Notes: generated by a model from the letters alone, not told the origin. DNA of 64,000 bases from Strigamia acuminata (GCA_949358305.1 OX442318.1:5690501-5754500), one strand, 5' to 3'. Shown: positions 53,001 through 64,000, counted from the stretch's first letter. Numbers and translations are program-made.

Positions 53001-53467
53001 CATGGATCCAACTAAGCCCTGTGCTGTCATTCAGGATTCATTGGTGACCGCACTCCGTCATGCGCTAAATCTAACCTCGGAGGATGCGTCTGGTGTCGTC
53101 TATCACCATCACCTTGTTTCTGCCCAAAACTCGACATCTCGGACCCCGGTTGTGTCACAAGTCCAGCCACAGAGCGAGCCTTCAATGCAGTCCCTCTCGT
53201 CACAGCCAGATACGACCCCTGTAAGTATACGTCGATTTTAACCCTAAAAAATCGATTTTTCATCGTTTTTTCAATTTTTTTCAGTCGAATTTTGGGAATC
53301 TCGACAATTGTAAATCGTGCGAGAATCTCACGGCGTCCAATGATTGTTTTGTAGCGCCGGAAGTTGGAAATTCGAGTTCCCAGAGCACTCCGACGCATCA
53401 ATCGCAGATTAAAACACGTCTTAGATCACGGATTGCGGCTAATTTTAGTCAGAAAGTTGGATTGTGA
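44064..53467 (+). CDS. Marf1: MARF1 orthologue: NYN endoribonuclease with RRM and LOTUS domains
   Basis: 22 exons, 1,473 residues as drawn. Ends: 44064-44189, 44257-44400, 44881-45165, 45463-45641, 46060-46172, 46256-46451, 46785-46963, 47026-47429, 47488-47663, 48254-48334, 48394-48747, 48967-49136, 49199-49413, 49490-49720, 50412-50660, 50746-50973, 51182-51385, 51770-52040, 52107-52175, 52250-52387, 52994-53220, 53285-53467. NYN domain about 30-180 ([29 protein letters not shown]), RRM1 about 190-250, RRM2 about 510-595, then eight LOTUS domains about 600-1260. LOTUS 3 and 5 both keep [11 protein letters not shown]. Known role: cleaves or silences target mRNAs in the germ line. The 5' end is uncertain: 44064 is the first in-frame ATG with weak context, and CTCTTTGGCAG could instead be an acceptor at 44085. 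Confidence 0.92.
47786..48240. repeat. About 30-bp degenerate repeat, MARF1 intron 9
   Basis: Many imperfect copies built on ATTTTCTGACTAAATTTT and TAGATTTTTACA. It fills most of the intron. Confidence 0.75.
48785..48950. repeat. 31-bp repeat, MARF1 intron 11
   Basis: About five copies of a unit GATTTTTACTCGTTTTTTAA followed by TCATTTTAAAC. Confidence 0.8.
49745..50392. repeat. 27-bp minisatellite, MARF1 intron 14
   Basis: About 23 copies of a unit ATTGAAAAATCGATTAAATT followed by AATCAAA, diverging toward the right end. The unit contains ATCGAT and GATTAAATTAATC, so each copy is partly self-complementary. Confidence 0.92.
50985..51155. repeat. 31-bp repeat, MARF1 intron 16
   Basis: About five copies of GAGTGATTTTAGTCGATAAA followed by CGTTTGAATTT. 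The first unit overlaps the exon 16 donor (CAG-GTGAGTGATTTTAG), so the array is seeded by the splice site itself. Confidence 0.88.
52505..52770. repeat. AT-rich short repeats, MARF1 intron 20
   Basis: Alternating AAAATTGATGAAATTCATTA and AAAATCGATAAAATTCATTA type units of about 20 bp, with AAACAAAAGATAAAAATTC interruptions. Confidence 0.7.
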
Positions 53468-54896
53468 TTTATTTTGGGGGGTTTTTTGATTATTTTTTTC
53501 GTTTGACTAATTTTTTAAAATGGAAATCGAGGATTTTTGAGGATTTTGAATGTCTAATGCATCGAAAAAGAATACTCTTGATGAAATATGCATAAATTAG
53601 GGTAAAACCATTCGTTTGTTTTAATTATTTTTTTTTTTTCGGGGGGCTTGGGGGGGATTTGTCGATTATTTGGAAAGAAAAACAAAATGAATGTATAATT
53701 ATTTTTTTAAAAATGCGAATTTGTGTAGTTTTTAGTGGTTGTTTCTAATGTGGAATTTTTTAAAGAAGTTATCATTGAGGAAGATAAAAATGGTTTTACT
53801 GTGAATTAATTTTGAATTATATATTTTTTTTTTGTATTAAATTTGAAGAAATTTGTAAATTGTTATGGAATTTCACTTTTTATCGGCGTTTTTTTAAAAG
53901 AAAAATGTAAATTTAGTATTTTTTCGCTTAGTTTGTGTAATTATTACAATCCTGATCGTTTCTCAATGAAAAAATATCAAAATACTTAAGAAAAAAATCA
54001 TTTCTGTATACGAACTGCAGTGTATGCAGATCAGTCGAAGGCCAAATACCGCCATTTTTGTTTTACAAAACGGTATTTGAATATATTTTAAGGAAAAGTA
54101 TATGGTAGTCATATATTTTACGCCTTTTAAACGCCAGAAATGATTGAATTTATAAGTAATTGAGTTTGAAAACGATCTAAACGGATTGTAAGGCTTAATT
54201 CCGCCGCACGGCCATTTTTGTTTTCGTTCCGGAAGTGAAATCCCAAATTTACGATTAACAACTTAACAAATTAATAATTTGTTTTTCTAAACAGAATAAA
54301 AAGTATTTCTTTCTTGCAATCAAATGTGATGAAATAATTTGAATTCGGACCATTTCTGACGTCACTAACCACCCAGAACCACCCGGGTCAGATTCCTAAA
54401 CCTCGCGAGATCTCCGAGAAGATTTAATGGCGGAAACTTCAACCTAATCGCAGCTCGTCGTTCTCCGTGTCGCATCTCCATCCATCGAAAACTGTGAGTT
54501 GATTTAGTTCATTTATTTTAGTTAATCCACATCACTGACTCTTCATAAACACAACAAACAACAAAAACAACGGAAAATATAAAACATAATTTCCTTAAAC
54601 TCATCTCCCCACCTCCCGACCCCAAAATGGCGCGAAAATTCAAAATGAAACACGAAAAAACTAGAAAACATCGATTTATTTTCACACAATTTGACATGAA
54701 GACATAAATAAATATTGAGAATGTTAATTTAAAAGTGTACAAGAAGGAAAAAATAAATAAATGGGCACAAAATTAATGCATTTTAAGTCAAAGTAAAAAA
54801 ATATTTTTAAAAATAAAAAAAAAATGGCAAACACGAAAGAAAAAATTAAAAAATTGAACCTGACTAATTCGTAAAGAGTGGAAAGACTTAATAATA
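53468..54896. other. MARF1 3' flank, possible divergent promoter, gene C 3' flank
   Basis: 53468-54380 is AT-rich, with the MARF1 3' UTR and short poly-T/A runs. At 54390-54500 the sequence becomes GC-richer (CCTCGCGAGATCTCCGAG, AATGGCGGAAAC) and reaches a good donor ACT-GTGAGTTG at 54495 on the plus strand. This may be a CpG-like promoter and non-coding first exon of an unseen plus-strand transcript. AATAAA for gene C is on the minus strand near 54670. Confidence 0.35.
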
Positions 54897-56060
54897 TCAT
54901 TGCGGGTTAGTTTCGTTCATTTTCTTAATAGTATCAGTCAGGGAGAAGGGACAGTGGTACGGACACATTTTCTGTTCGCGGCCATAACGGATCGCCGTGG
55001 TGTAACCGGAAACGATCGTTTTGATTGCTTTTGGCATGTCCAAACCGTCCAAATAGGTCAAATAACTTTGAAAAAATTAAAAAATACATATTAATATTGT
55101 TGAAATATTAGAAATTTTTTTTTTTTTTTTAAATACCTGATGGCTTTGGCGGCCCTTTTGCCCAGGTAGCCCAAATTCTCTTCCTCGACGTGCAATTGGC
55201 ACAACATGCTTTTCTGGCATTCCGGGTCTTTCGCGTCGAATTTTCGCCAAACTTCTTCCAAAAATGTCAGTGTTTCTAATATTTTGTGTTTGTTGTTGTA
55301 ATATGACGTGGTGTCGCTCAAAGATCTTGAAAAAAACGGATAAAAACGTTGAAAAACACGAAAAAGTGATTTTTTAGTATCAAAATTCGTCACTAGAGTG
55401 AATCGAATTTTTATTATCATGGTCTATAATCGGATAATCGGACTAAAAACAACTTTAAACCTTTTTTTGTTTAGATTCTATACTCGATTTTATTTAATTA
55501 TGACTTAATTCCGTGTATTTTAGTTGAATTTGATGGTTTAAAATGGTTTAAAACGTGAAATCTATTTTTATTAATACCAAAATTCACCACTAGAGTTATT
55601 TGAATATCCACTATTCTGGTCTAGAAACGAACCAAAATCAATTTTAAACGATGTTTTTATTACTTTTTATACTCGATATTATCTCGTTATATCTTATATT
55701 ATCTGAATTTAATATATTTTCGTCGATTATGGTGGTTTAAATAGATAAAAACAAGAAATCTGATGCTTACCTTCCTATTCCTAGTCCTTGTTGCGCGCCG
55801 AGCAGCGGCAGAATGATGAGATTGACGATATACGGAAGGAAGACCAAAAACAATAAAAAGACGCCCAAAACGCCGACCGATCCGAGGGACGAGACCACCG
55901 AGGCGATGTTACCGAACGGACCGACGAATAAACGTGAGTTTGGCGACCGGGCTTGGAATGGCATCGGCTTAAACAATGGCTGCGGTTGCGAGGATGTATC
56001 GGTTGCTATGGCAACGCCGAATAACACGCTCACTAGAAGCCATGATAATGTGCGCGGCAT
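54897..56060 (-). CDS. Gene C: DM4/DM12-like secreted or membrane protein
   Basis: Exons are complement(54897-55065, 55137-55325, 55771-56060), 215 residues, both introns phase 2. Signal peptide (LSWLLVSVLFGVAIA), then one strong membrane segment (VGVLGVFLLFLVFLPYIVNL) at about residues 62-84, then the soluble part with CQKSMLCQLH and, in the last exon, MCPYHC. The C-x5-C-[EQ]-L motif before an intron, a helix, and a second Cys pair near the C-terminus are shared with genes D and E. They resemble the DM4/DM12 family layout in arthropods (inference, no alignment run). TATAAAT at 56217-56223 and a 5' UTR intron (about 56073-56151) define the promoter. Confidence 0.72.
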
Positions 56061-56216
56061 TTTTGTTTTCTGGAATTTGAGATTTTTTAGATACAAAAAT
56101 TTTTTTAAAATTTTGTAAATTGAAATTAATTTTTTTGGTTTTTGGTTACCTGGGTTTTGGGGTGGACTACGGCGCTCTAGTGAGGATAATTTGAGCCGGA
56201 GATGAGCCGGGATTGA

Positions 56217-56223
56217 ATTTATA
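56217..56223 (-). promoter_or_regulatory. TATA box of gene C
   Basis: The minus strand reads TATAAAT, about 30 bases upstream of a short non-coding exon that ends in CCCAG-GTAACC at 56151. Confidence 0.6.
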
Positions 56224-58130
56224 GCTGAACGGCCGAGCCAATGGCTATGGTTAAAGCGGAGGACCAATGGAAAGTGTCGGGGTGTGACGTCACGACGAGC
56301 ACTTTTGACCCACAGAACTTTGAGTGTCTACTTCCTCGGAATTCGGGCATTGGGGTGCCCTTGCTAGCGAAAATCAATAAACCTACAACTGGTTTCCGGT
56401 TTGGAGTTGCGTAAATGATGTCGTGAGTGAACCGGAAGTGAATGTGTGTTAGTCTTGTTTTGGGTTTTTTTTTTTAGTGGGTTTTTTTGGGTTAGGTGTT
56501 TGTGGATATCGAGTTTGTTTGGGGGCGGGGAATATCGGGATTAGTGGTTGAGTTTCGTGTGGTTTTGTGGATTGGGAAGAAAGTTGTGAAATAATTGTGA
56601 TGGGGTTGATGGAAAAATGTGGAGATTGAAAAAAGTGAGGTTTGTTGTGAAAAAGAGTTGGGGATGTGAGAAAAATGAAAGATTGTTGTTGTTTTTAAGA
56701 AAATCAATTGGAAATGTGAAGGGAAATGTTGAAGTGTTGAGAATATTGATTATTTTTTATTGGAAAATCAAAATATCGTGAAGATTGTCTTGAAAAGCGA
56801 TTTAAAAATGGAAAATTTGTGATCGTTTGATTGGAATTCGATTGTAGAGTCGATAAATAGTGAGAGATTTTATGGAAATTGATCGAAATTAGCAAATGAG
56901 AAAAAAATCAAAATATCCAAAAATTATCAAAATCTGAAAATAATTTTTTTTTTTTTTATAATATATATATTTTCTTTTTTTTAAATCCAAAAATCGTCAA
57001 CGTTGTTTTGAAAATCGATTAAAAATGATTAAATTCTGACAAATTTAATGAAAATAGATCAATTTCTGTGCAAAAATCGATATTTTCATTTTTATTTATT
57101 TTAAAAAATCGGAAAATCTTGAACATTGTTATGAAAATCGATAAAAAAATCGAAAAACCAGAAAACTCTCTTGAAAATCGATTTAAAAAAATCGCTGAAT
57201 TATAACAAATTTCACGAAAATCTGTTAAAAAATCGATAGTGACAAATTTCATGAAAATCGATTAAAAATTATGTAAACAACAACAAAAAAATCGATAGTG
57301 ACAAATTTCATAAAAATCGATTAAAAATCATGTAAACAACAACAAAAAAATCGATATTTTCATTTGTATTTATTTTAAAAAATCGAAAAATCTTGAATAT
57401 TGTTACGAAAATCGATTAAAAAATCTAAAAACCAGTAAATACTCTTAAAAATCGATTTAAAAAAATCGAAAAACCAGAAAACTCTCTTGAAAATCGCTGA
57501 ATTATAACAAATTTCACGAAAATCTGTTAAAAAATCGATAGTGACAAATTTCATGAAAATCGATTTAAAAATCATGTAAACAACAACAAAAAAATCGATA
57601 TTTCAATATTTTCCTTTCAAAATAAAAAAAAACAAAAAAATATCGATTCAAAATTTATTTCCTCAAGTCTCCACTGAAGCGCTACCAAAACATGATTCGC
57701 CCATCTGATCCAAAGAATGAATGAATGAATTCCATTCAATTTACTTCCTTGTTAATGAACAAACAAACTCTCCCGTTCATGTTTCACGTTCCAACTCGCA
57801 ACCAAACAAAATTCCCCGTTTACCCAGCACCACCCGCGAGCCAAAGAACGTTGACCTTTCCCCACTATTTTTCGCCCCACATTTTCGTGCCCTTGACTGG
57901 CCGGCGCCTGTCGCGACCGGTCACCGTTAATTAGATGTGGGCGGCGCGAGTTCCGGGTAGTGGGGGACTCAAAAAAGGGGCATTTAAACGCCCCTCAGTG
58001 GGTTATTCGGGTAATAATCCCCAGAAATTAAATATTTAAACCGCGAAATTTAATTTTTTTTTTTATTTTTTTTATTTTTTTTTTTTAATTTTTTAAAAAA
58101 AATCCAAAATGGCCGCTTGGGATTTGAATA
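56224..58130. other. Spacer between genes C and D, mostly AT-rich repeats
   Basis: No gene is supported. 56500-56900 is low-complexity G/T then A-rich. 57020-57600 is tandem/dispersed repeats. 57720-57960 is GC-richer (ORFs of 69 residues in two frames, no motif). Near 57972 there is a small GC-flanked palindrome GGGGCATTTAAACGCCCC. Confidence 0.4.
57020..57605. repeat. AT-rich repeats with ATCGAT cores
   Basis: Three or four imperfect copies of a block of about 60 bp containing AAATTTCATGAAAATCGATT, ATGTAAACAACAACAAAAAA and ATCGATAGTGAC, plus two copies of a longer block with AAACCAGAAAACTCTCTTG. Confidence 0.75.
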
Positions 58131-58536
58131 AAAAGATGCTATTTTATTTCACACAAAATGTACAGTAGAAAAATTTTCACAACTACTTTTTTCAGCATTA
58201 TTTGAGCCGTATTACGAGGTACATAATAAATAATAATTTAAATAATAATAATAAGTTATAAAACAAATGATAATAGTTATAAAACGAAAGGAAGAAGGAA
58301 ACGGGCCAAAATTAACCGATTCCAGTTCACTTGTGAATTATGGAAACGTCAGTTGTGACACAAATCACCATTCACAAGCGGACTGGAAAACGTAATTTTG
58401 TAAACAGCCCGAAAAAAAGGTTAAAAACAACCTGTACATTTTTTTTGGTAATAATTAATGGCATAAAAATTATGAATACAACATAAAAAAAAAAAAATTA
58501 TTTAAAAAAGGTAGATCGGTTCGATTTTCATATTTC

Positions 58537-59238
58537 TCAGTTGTTCAAGCTCCTGATAACCTTCCGCACAGAGTATTCGCACGTACTGTACACTCGCTCG
58601 CAGTCCTCTTTTTCCTTCCCTTTCTTCGCCGCATCCAAATACTGACGTAGCAACGGCTGATTCACTTGATCCCCATCATGTGGCATCACATAACTGTAAA
58701 AAAAATAATTAAAACGTGCTTTTTTGGGCTAAAAACGAGCGAAAACTCACTTGAAAACATCCAAAACCTTATCTGTTAGCACGCCGAGATCGCGACCGGA
58801 AACCGACGCCCCCGTGCGATGGAGTTCGCAAACAACCTTCTTCTGGCAGTCGACATCGGCGACGTTGAAACCGCGGAAACCGTCGATCAGAGAGAGAATT
58901 TGGAACAAACTGAAGGGCGATTGGGTGTCGAAGGGATCGTAGTCGGGCAACGAACGTTTTCCGAACTGACTAGCGGCTCCCACGGCGCCCGAGAAGACCG
59001 GGAGCAGGCCGCCGATCGCGAGCGCAATGGCGATGCCGATGAGCGTGGCGCCGATCACGGAGATAGCGGACACCTGCACATTGGTCGAATTGGATCCTGG
59101 GAAGAGAAAGCGAGTCTCCTCGGCGAGCGAGGGCGCGATTGTTGCGGCGGTGGCGGAGTCGGAGTCGGTGGTGGTCGGCTCGTCCTGCGCGGTGGCGGCG
59201 GCGAGGAAGATGAGGATGGGGATGACGTATTTGAGCAT
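58537..59238 (-). CDS. Gene D: DM4/DM12-like secreted or membrane protein
   Basis: Exons are complement(58537-58693, 58751-59238), 214 residues, one phase-2 intron at the same place as the second intron of gene C. Signal peptide (LKYVIPILIFLAAATA), a Thr/Ser/Ala-rich stretch, an N-glycosylation site (NST), a membrane segment (ISVIGATLIGIAIALAIGGL) at about residues 58-77, a basic KR site, then CQKKVVCELH. The last exon carries CERVYSTC. A polyadenylation signal AATAAA is near 58145 on the minus strand. TATTTAA near 59333 may be the TATA box. The exon is GC-rich against an AT-rich background. Confidence 0.72.
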
Positions 59239-61700
59239 TTTTTGGGTTTTTTGAGTATGTTTTTTGTTGGGTTTTGGGCCGGTCGGTGTTTGGGGGTGAA
59301 AATGGTTGCGATGCGGGTGGAAGCTGGTGTTAAATAGGGAGCCCTGCCCGGCAACACCTCACTATTGGCCAACCGCGCCTAGGTTGGGGTCAGGGTGGTC
59401 ACGTGGTTGGGATTGTTTGGCTTCCGGGTGTTTGGATTGGAAGGTTGCAAGTGGTGGGGGAGATGGATGTCGGTGTCAATGAGGCGGCGCGTGGTGATTA
59501 AAAAAGTGGATTTTTTGGTGGTTTTGGTTGTTTTTTGGGGGAAATGAGGTTTTTTAGGGTTGTTTTGGGTGAGGTTGGGTTGGGAGTTGGGTTTATATTT
59601 TTTAATGTGTTGGTAGAAATGTAATAAGCGTGGTTTTGTGCGTAATTTATCTTGTTTGCTGGATTTTGGCTTGTTTTGTGCATGATTTGCAGTTTTTTAA
59701 TTTTTTTGTGGAAAATCTGCTCAATTTTTTTTTTTTTTTGTGCAAATTTGATTGATTTTGAATTTTTGTGCAAATTTTACTCGTTTTGTAATTCTTTCGT
59801 GCAAAATTTGGTGATTTTTGATCGATTTTCGACAATATGCGCAAAATTTTGGCTTATTTTGTCCTTAATTTGCTCAATTTTGACTTATTTTCTCTTAAAT
59901 TTGCTCAATTTTGACTTATTTTCTCCTAAATTTGCTCAATTTTGACTTATTTTCTCCTAAATTTGCTCAATTTTGACTTATTTTCTCCTAAATTTGCTCA
60001 ATTTTGACTTATTTTCTCCTAAATTTGCTCAATTTTGACTTATTTTCTCCTAAATTTGCTCAATTTTGACTTAATTTCTCCTTAATTTGCGCAATTTTTA
60101 CTTATTTTAAGCACAATTAAGCAATGAGGGGATTTTTAATGCACTAAATACACAGAATCATAAGCCTAATCTTCTTGGTTGGATATTTCCACTTTCCAAA
60201 ATCACCCTATTTTAAGCTTAGTAATCTTACCTACCCAATTTTCGACTCTCTCAACCCCCAAAACACCTTATCTGCCCACCTTTCCACCTCAACCAACCCC
60301 ATTTTGCCTCATTTAGCCCCAACTTTAACTAATCCCCGTTAATCCGTTAACTAAGTTTGAGCCAAACCCTCCTTTACACACAATTAGGCTTATCTAACCA
60401 ATTCCCAAACATCTCACCAAAAAATTCCAAACTCACTCCCGAACCACACCTAACCAAAAACAACAATAGACCATTAAAAACAAATCATACAAAACACTCA
60501 TTTTAATTGCAAATGGCGGCCGAAAGGCCCAAAAAATTCCCCGCCATCAAAACCGAAAATCTCTGACTTTGACTTTTCCTGAAATTTCTCTAATTACTTT
60601 AACGACTCGTATTATTCGCAAAGTGAAATTAATTCCACTTCCATCTTGCTATAAAACCAAGCGGCCGTGACCGAGTCGAATAGGTCCTTGACCTCGGTCG
60701 CCTTATCTTCATTCATAACAATAACCTCCATTTTCCTTATGACGTCATTAGTCGTTCCCAAGCGCTTTTTATGGGCAAAAAACCCAATTAGTTTTAATCC
60801 CCCAGTAAATTGTGGGGGGCCGCGAATACCTGCGGTGAAAATGAGGGTCTTGGAATGAGGGGTCAACATAGTTACCCCCATTTGACCTCTCACCTTGACT
60901 TGTTTATCTCCCGTGGTTCCGGGTTCTAATTCGGGAACACAAACGATGCTCCCTTTATGGCTCGATTAGGCCTAGTTAGCGGAAGTGTTCGGTCGCTCGT
61001 TTCGGATTTTTATTATTTATTATTTATTTTTTTATTTTTTTATTTTTATTTTTTATTTTAGATGGATTTTCATTTATTTGTTTTTCGTTTTTGGGGTTTT
61101 TGTTGGTTTTTTGGGTTTTATTTTTTGGGAATGCGGATCTGCGGGTGCGGATTTGGAGTTTAGTTGGGCCTAAAAGGCTGGTGAGATTTTTATGGATGTT
61201 TTGTTCTAATACGAGTCGTAAAATGGTTTTAAATCTGTCATGCGTGGCTGTAAAATCATTTTATTTAACTGGTGAGCGTGTGGTAGTAAAATATTTATGG
61301 TTTTTAAAATTTTTTTTTTTTTGAGTTTGAGTTTGTCGCGGGTGAATCGACGGCCGGTTGCAGCCGGCTGCCGCAGCGAGTCGAAATTCTCTAAAAAACA
61401 TTGCGAAACTTGGAACTAATGTTCCAAATCAATTGCAAAACGTTTCAACTACCGTTTAATTTCCATTGAATCGCTATTTATACAGGAAATCCGGTCGAAA
61501 ACGCGAAAATACTATTAAAAAACATGATTTAGTGCAAAATTTCGTCAATAGATGGCGCTATTTGCACTCGACGTTCACTTGTTTTGCTAGGAGTCATGAT
61601 GGGAAAGTTTTATTTTGATTTTTTTAGTTCCTCAATGTCAAACATTCACTTGGATTTATTGAACCTTCAGGAAATGGAATTAAAGAAACGCAGATTATTT
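59239..61700. other. Spacer between genes D and E
   Basis: Upstream of gene D the sequence is G-rich on the plus strand (59240-59640), then T-rich, then a 31-bp array (listed). 60612-60893 on the minus strand is an ORF of 93 residues without a recognised motif, preceded by a possible acceptor (TTTTCACCGCAG); it could be an exon, but I have no homology for it. 61340-61380 is a GC-rich patch with CGGCCGGTTGCAGCCGGC. Otherwise nothing is identified. Confidence 0.35.
59844..60098. repeat. 31-bp tandem repeat
   Basis: About eight copies of TTTTGACTTATTTTCTCCTA followed by AATTTGCTCAA. The middle copies are identical; the ends diverge into related TTTTGTGCAAAATT sequence. Confidence 0.92.
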
Positions 61701-62245
61701 CACAATTTGAACTTTATTTGAGCTTTAAAATTTCCACTTAAGGAACTTAAGAACAAAATTGCATTTTTTTACAAATTTTTTTTTTTCTTTAAATTTTTTT
61801 TTTATAAATTTTAAATTAAAATTAAAAAAAAAAACCTGGAAAACTATTAAATTAAAAAAAATTACTATACACTTCACAACACACTCCCAATTGACATAAA
61901 ACACAAAAAAATGGATAATAATAATAATAATAATAATAATTAAAAAATACATTAATAATAAATAAATATACAATAAAAAGGTGTTGTTAAGTATCAGAAA
62001 TACCCCCCAATTTAAATACATTAAATTAAGTTAAAAAATCCAAAAAAATTGGCGCTTTTTAAAGATTTTTACACAAACAAAATGGCGGCTCCCATCGCTA
62101 CTGACTAAACAAACATTGAAAAATTGAAAAAATATTTTTTTTTCTTTAAATTAAATTAAATTAAAATTAAATAATAAATATTTTAAAAAAGTTCATTTTT
62201 TCGACCGCCATTTTTAAAAAAAAAAATAATATTAAGCCTTTTTCT

Positions 62246-63096
62246 TTATTCCTTCATCCAGCGCTTCGATCCGCATTTGTATACTTGGCATGTATTTTTA
62301 TCATTGATTGCTCCTGTCTGGAATGCCTTCATGTTATCTCGCATGTGGTCTGGTACAACACTGTCTAAAAGCCTATTGGATAGAAAATTTGAGTTAATAA
62401 ATGGCGCGAAATTTGAAATTTAGAAATTGAACGAAAAGTTGCGAAAACTCACCCGAAGAATGCGCTTTTGCCCTTGATCTCGCCCACGAGACCGCCGAGC
62501 TCGCACGCGATTCTCTTGAAACACATATCGCCCTCCATAGCTGTGACGTAGAGATCGAAAGCCCGGTTGATGTTCTCCTGGAGTGTGACCGGTCCGTCGT
62601 GACCATCAATTTCTCGCCTTTTCCTACCGAAAACCGACGTTGGCAACGGGATTGTGCACACGGCACTCTGCAGATCACAGCCCAAGATGGCGGGCAGCAA
62701 CAAGAGCACTCCGCCGAGCAACAAGAGCGGGATGATGAGCGAGTTGAAATCGATGTTGCCGAAGCCGAAAAAATCGAAAAGGGGGTTGCTGGTGGTCGGT
62801 TGCACCGGGTACTGGTTGTTGCTACCGTAGTTGTAACCGCCGGTGTTGGGCTGAACCGGGTAGTAATAGTAATACAAGTTGCCGTTGTCGGCCGTCGCGG
62901 CGCCCGGCGAGTAGCTTGGCGCGGCTGCCACGGAGGACTGTCCCCCATAGGATGGCGCGGCGGGTATCGGGCTGTAGGAAGGCGGCGCGACCGGCGCGGT
63001 GCCGGCTCCGCCGTATTTCTCGTCGGCTCGTTTCTCCACCGAGGCGCACGATGCGATCGTCACGAATAGCAGACCGATGATCGCACGGGTCAGCAT
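62246..63096 (-). CDS. Gene E: DM4/DM12-like protein with a Pro/Tyr/Ser/Gly-rich segment
   Basis: Exons are complement(62246-62372, 62453-63096), 256 residues, phase-2 intron at the family position. Signal peptide (AIIGLLFVTIASCASV), then about 85 residues rich in Pro, Ser, Tyr, Gly and Ala (APSYSP, YYYYYP, PVQP), then a membrane segment (SLIIPLLLLGGVLLLLPAIL) at about residues 119-138, a dibasic GRKRRE, and CFKRIACELG. The last exon holds CQVYKC. The low-complexity part resembles cuticle or matrix proteins. Coding bases are GC-rich. AATAAA lies near 61712 on the minus strand, giving a 3' UTR of about 0.5 kb. A 5' UTR intron (63111 to about 63243) is inferred. Confidence 0.72.
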
Positions 63097-63348
63097 TTTC
63101 TAGAATTTGAGAAATAAATTTTTAAAATTTTTGGATTTAAAAAAAAATATTTTTTCGAAATTTTCGAAATTTTTCGAAAAATTTTCGAAAAATTTTTCGA
63201 AATTTTTTTTTTTTTTTTTTTTTTTTTGTGTTTTGATTTTTACCTGTTTTTGGTTGGGAAGATTTGAAGGAATGATTTTAAAAATCCAAAGCGGTGGGCG
63301 CAGACGGCTCGGTGAGTGCAATGTGGGGCTGAGTGCCGGGCGAGAGGG

Positions 63349-63356
63349 ATTTATAC
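63349..63356 (-). promoter_or_regulatory. TATA box of gene E
   Basis: The minus strand reads GGTATAAATCCC about 25-30 bases before GGCACTCAGCC, which contains an arthropod-like initiator. The non-coding exon ends AAACAG-GTAAAAATC at about 63243. Confidence 0.6.
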
Positions 63357-64000
63357 CTTGCGAGAGTCGGAGGCGGGGCTTGGCGGTGTGACGTCACGGT
63401 GTTTTGGGAATGGCGGGTTGGGATGGCGGTTGGGGTTTGGGATTTGTTGGATGGCGATTTGTTTGACCTATAAGTTGGGAATTGTAGACAGTAGGCCAAT
63501 AGGAAATGGTTTTGGTCAATTTTGTGCGAGGATGAATTATTCATGCTGGAATTTTTGATTTTTGGTTGCGATTTTTTTTTTTTTTTTTTTTTTGGGGGGG
63601 GGTTTGGTTTTTGGTTTTTTTGGTGGTTTGGTGTGGAGGTGAGTTTTTTTTTGTTTGTTTTTTTGTTTTGGTTTTTTTTTTCAGGGGGGAAAGTTGGGGT
63701 TTTGAGATTTTTTTTTTTTTAGGAGATTTTTTTTCGGTTTTGGTGGATTTTTTTGTTGTTTTTGGTTTTTATTATTATTTTTATTTTTTTGGTATGAGTT
63801 TGAAATGTTTGGATAAGAAAAATTGTTTTTCTGACTTGATTGCGACTTTTTAGACAGATAATTGATTTTATGGCTTATTTTCGACTTTTTAGACCTAAAT
63901 AATTGATTTTATGATTTTATATTCGAGTTTTTAGATTTTTATAATTGATTTTATGACTTGATATTTAGATTATTCGGACAGAAAAAATGTTTTTAAAACT
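63357..64000. other. Right edge: low-complexity T/G-rich sequence
   Basis: 63400-63560 is upstream of gene E. From 63560 the plus strand is almost only T and G with long T runs. 63840-64000 shows a short imperfect repeat (TTTTAGAC, TAATTGATTTTATG). No gene is supported. Confidence 0.4.

Noticed and set aside
55767-56267. Gene C start at the upstream ATG (56267)
   Set aside because: That frame crosses a TATA box, a non-coding exon and a GT-AG intron. The ATG at 56060 directly begins a signal peptide.
62394-62948. 184-residue minus-strand ORF overlapping gene E in another frame
   Set aside because: It is a GC-rich shadow of the gene E first exon, lacking its signal peptide and family motif.
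63566-63853. Plus-strand ORFs rich in Phe, Gly and Val at the right edge
   Set aside because: They are translations of poly-T/G low-complexity DNA, not proteins.

Overview
The window looks like nuclear DNA of an arthropod, most likely a hexapod or crustacean. It is AT-rich, with spliced genes, a tandem array of gustatory-receptor (Gr) type chemoreceptors, copia and gypsy LTR retrotransposons, many MITE-like inverted repeats and TATA-box promoters with short non-coding first exons. No bacterial, organellar or viral genome organisation is seen. The species cannot be named from sequence alone.

1-36.7 kb is a chemoreceptor cluster. Ten Gr genes (Gr-1 to Gr-10 here, in window order) share one four-exon plan: about 1 kb of first exon, then 66-75, 108 and 51 bp, with all introns phase 0 and the C-terminal TY-x5-Q signature in the last exon. 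Gr-1 is on the minus strand, head to head with Gr-2; the rest are on the plus strand. Three subfamilies are visible: I (Gr-1, 2, 3, 4, 5, 10), II (Gr-6, 7, 8) and III (Gr-9 plus two pseudogenes). From 17.4 to 30.2 kb a two-gene cassette (module A - subfamily II gene - 3' flank - module B - subfamily III gene) is present three times. The subfamily III member is broken in the first two copies and intact only in the third. Orphan last exons and truncated fragments lie between the genes. Two full-length, apparently very young LTR elements interrupt the cluster. A copia element sits in the Gr-1/Gr-2 divergent promoter. A gypsy element is inserted in codon 3 of Gr-10.

36.7-43.1 kb holds two tandemly duplicated secreted-protein genes (minus strand), a dense set of nested inverted repeats and MITEs, a retrotransposon fragment and a small secreted peptide gene. 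43.7-53.5 kb holds a hypothetical minus-strand last exon and then a 22-exon orthologue of MARF1 (meiosis regulator and mRNA stability factor 1) with NYN nuclease, two RRMs and eight LOTUS/OST-HTH domains. Several of its introns are filled with private tandem arrays of about 27-31 bp. 53.5-64 kb carries three divergent paralogues on the minus strand (signal peptide, membrane segment, C-x5-C motif, one phase-2 intron) that resemble the DM4/DM12 type of arthropod proteins. They are separated by AT-rich repeats.

The Gr array is the part of the window under fastest turnover: gene duplication, pseudogenisation, exon remnants and fresh retrotransposon hits are all visible together. The right half is an ordinary gene neighbourhood.
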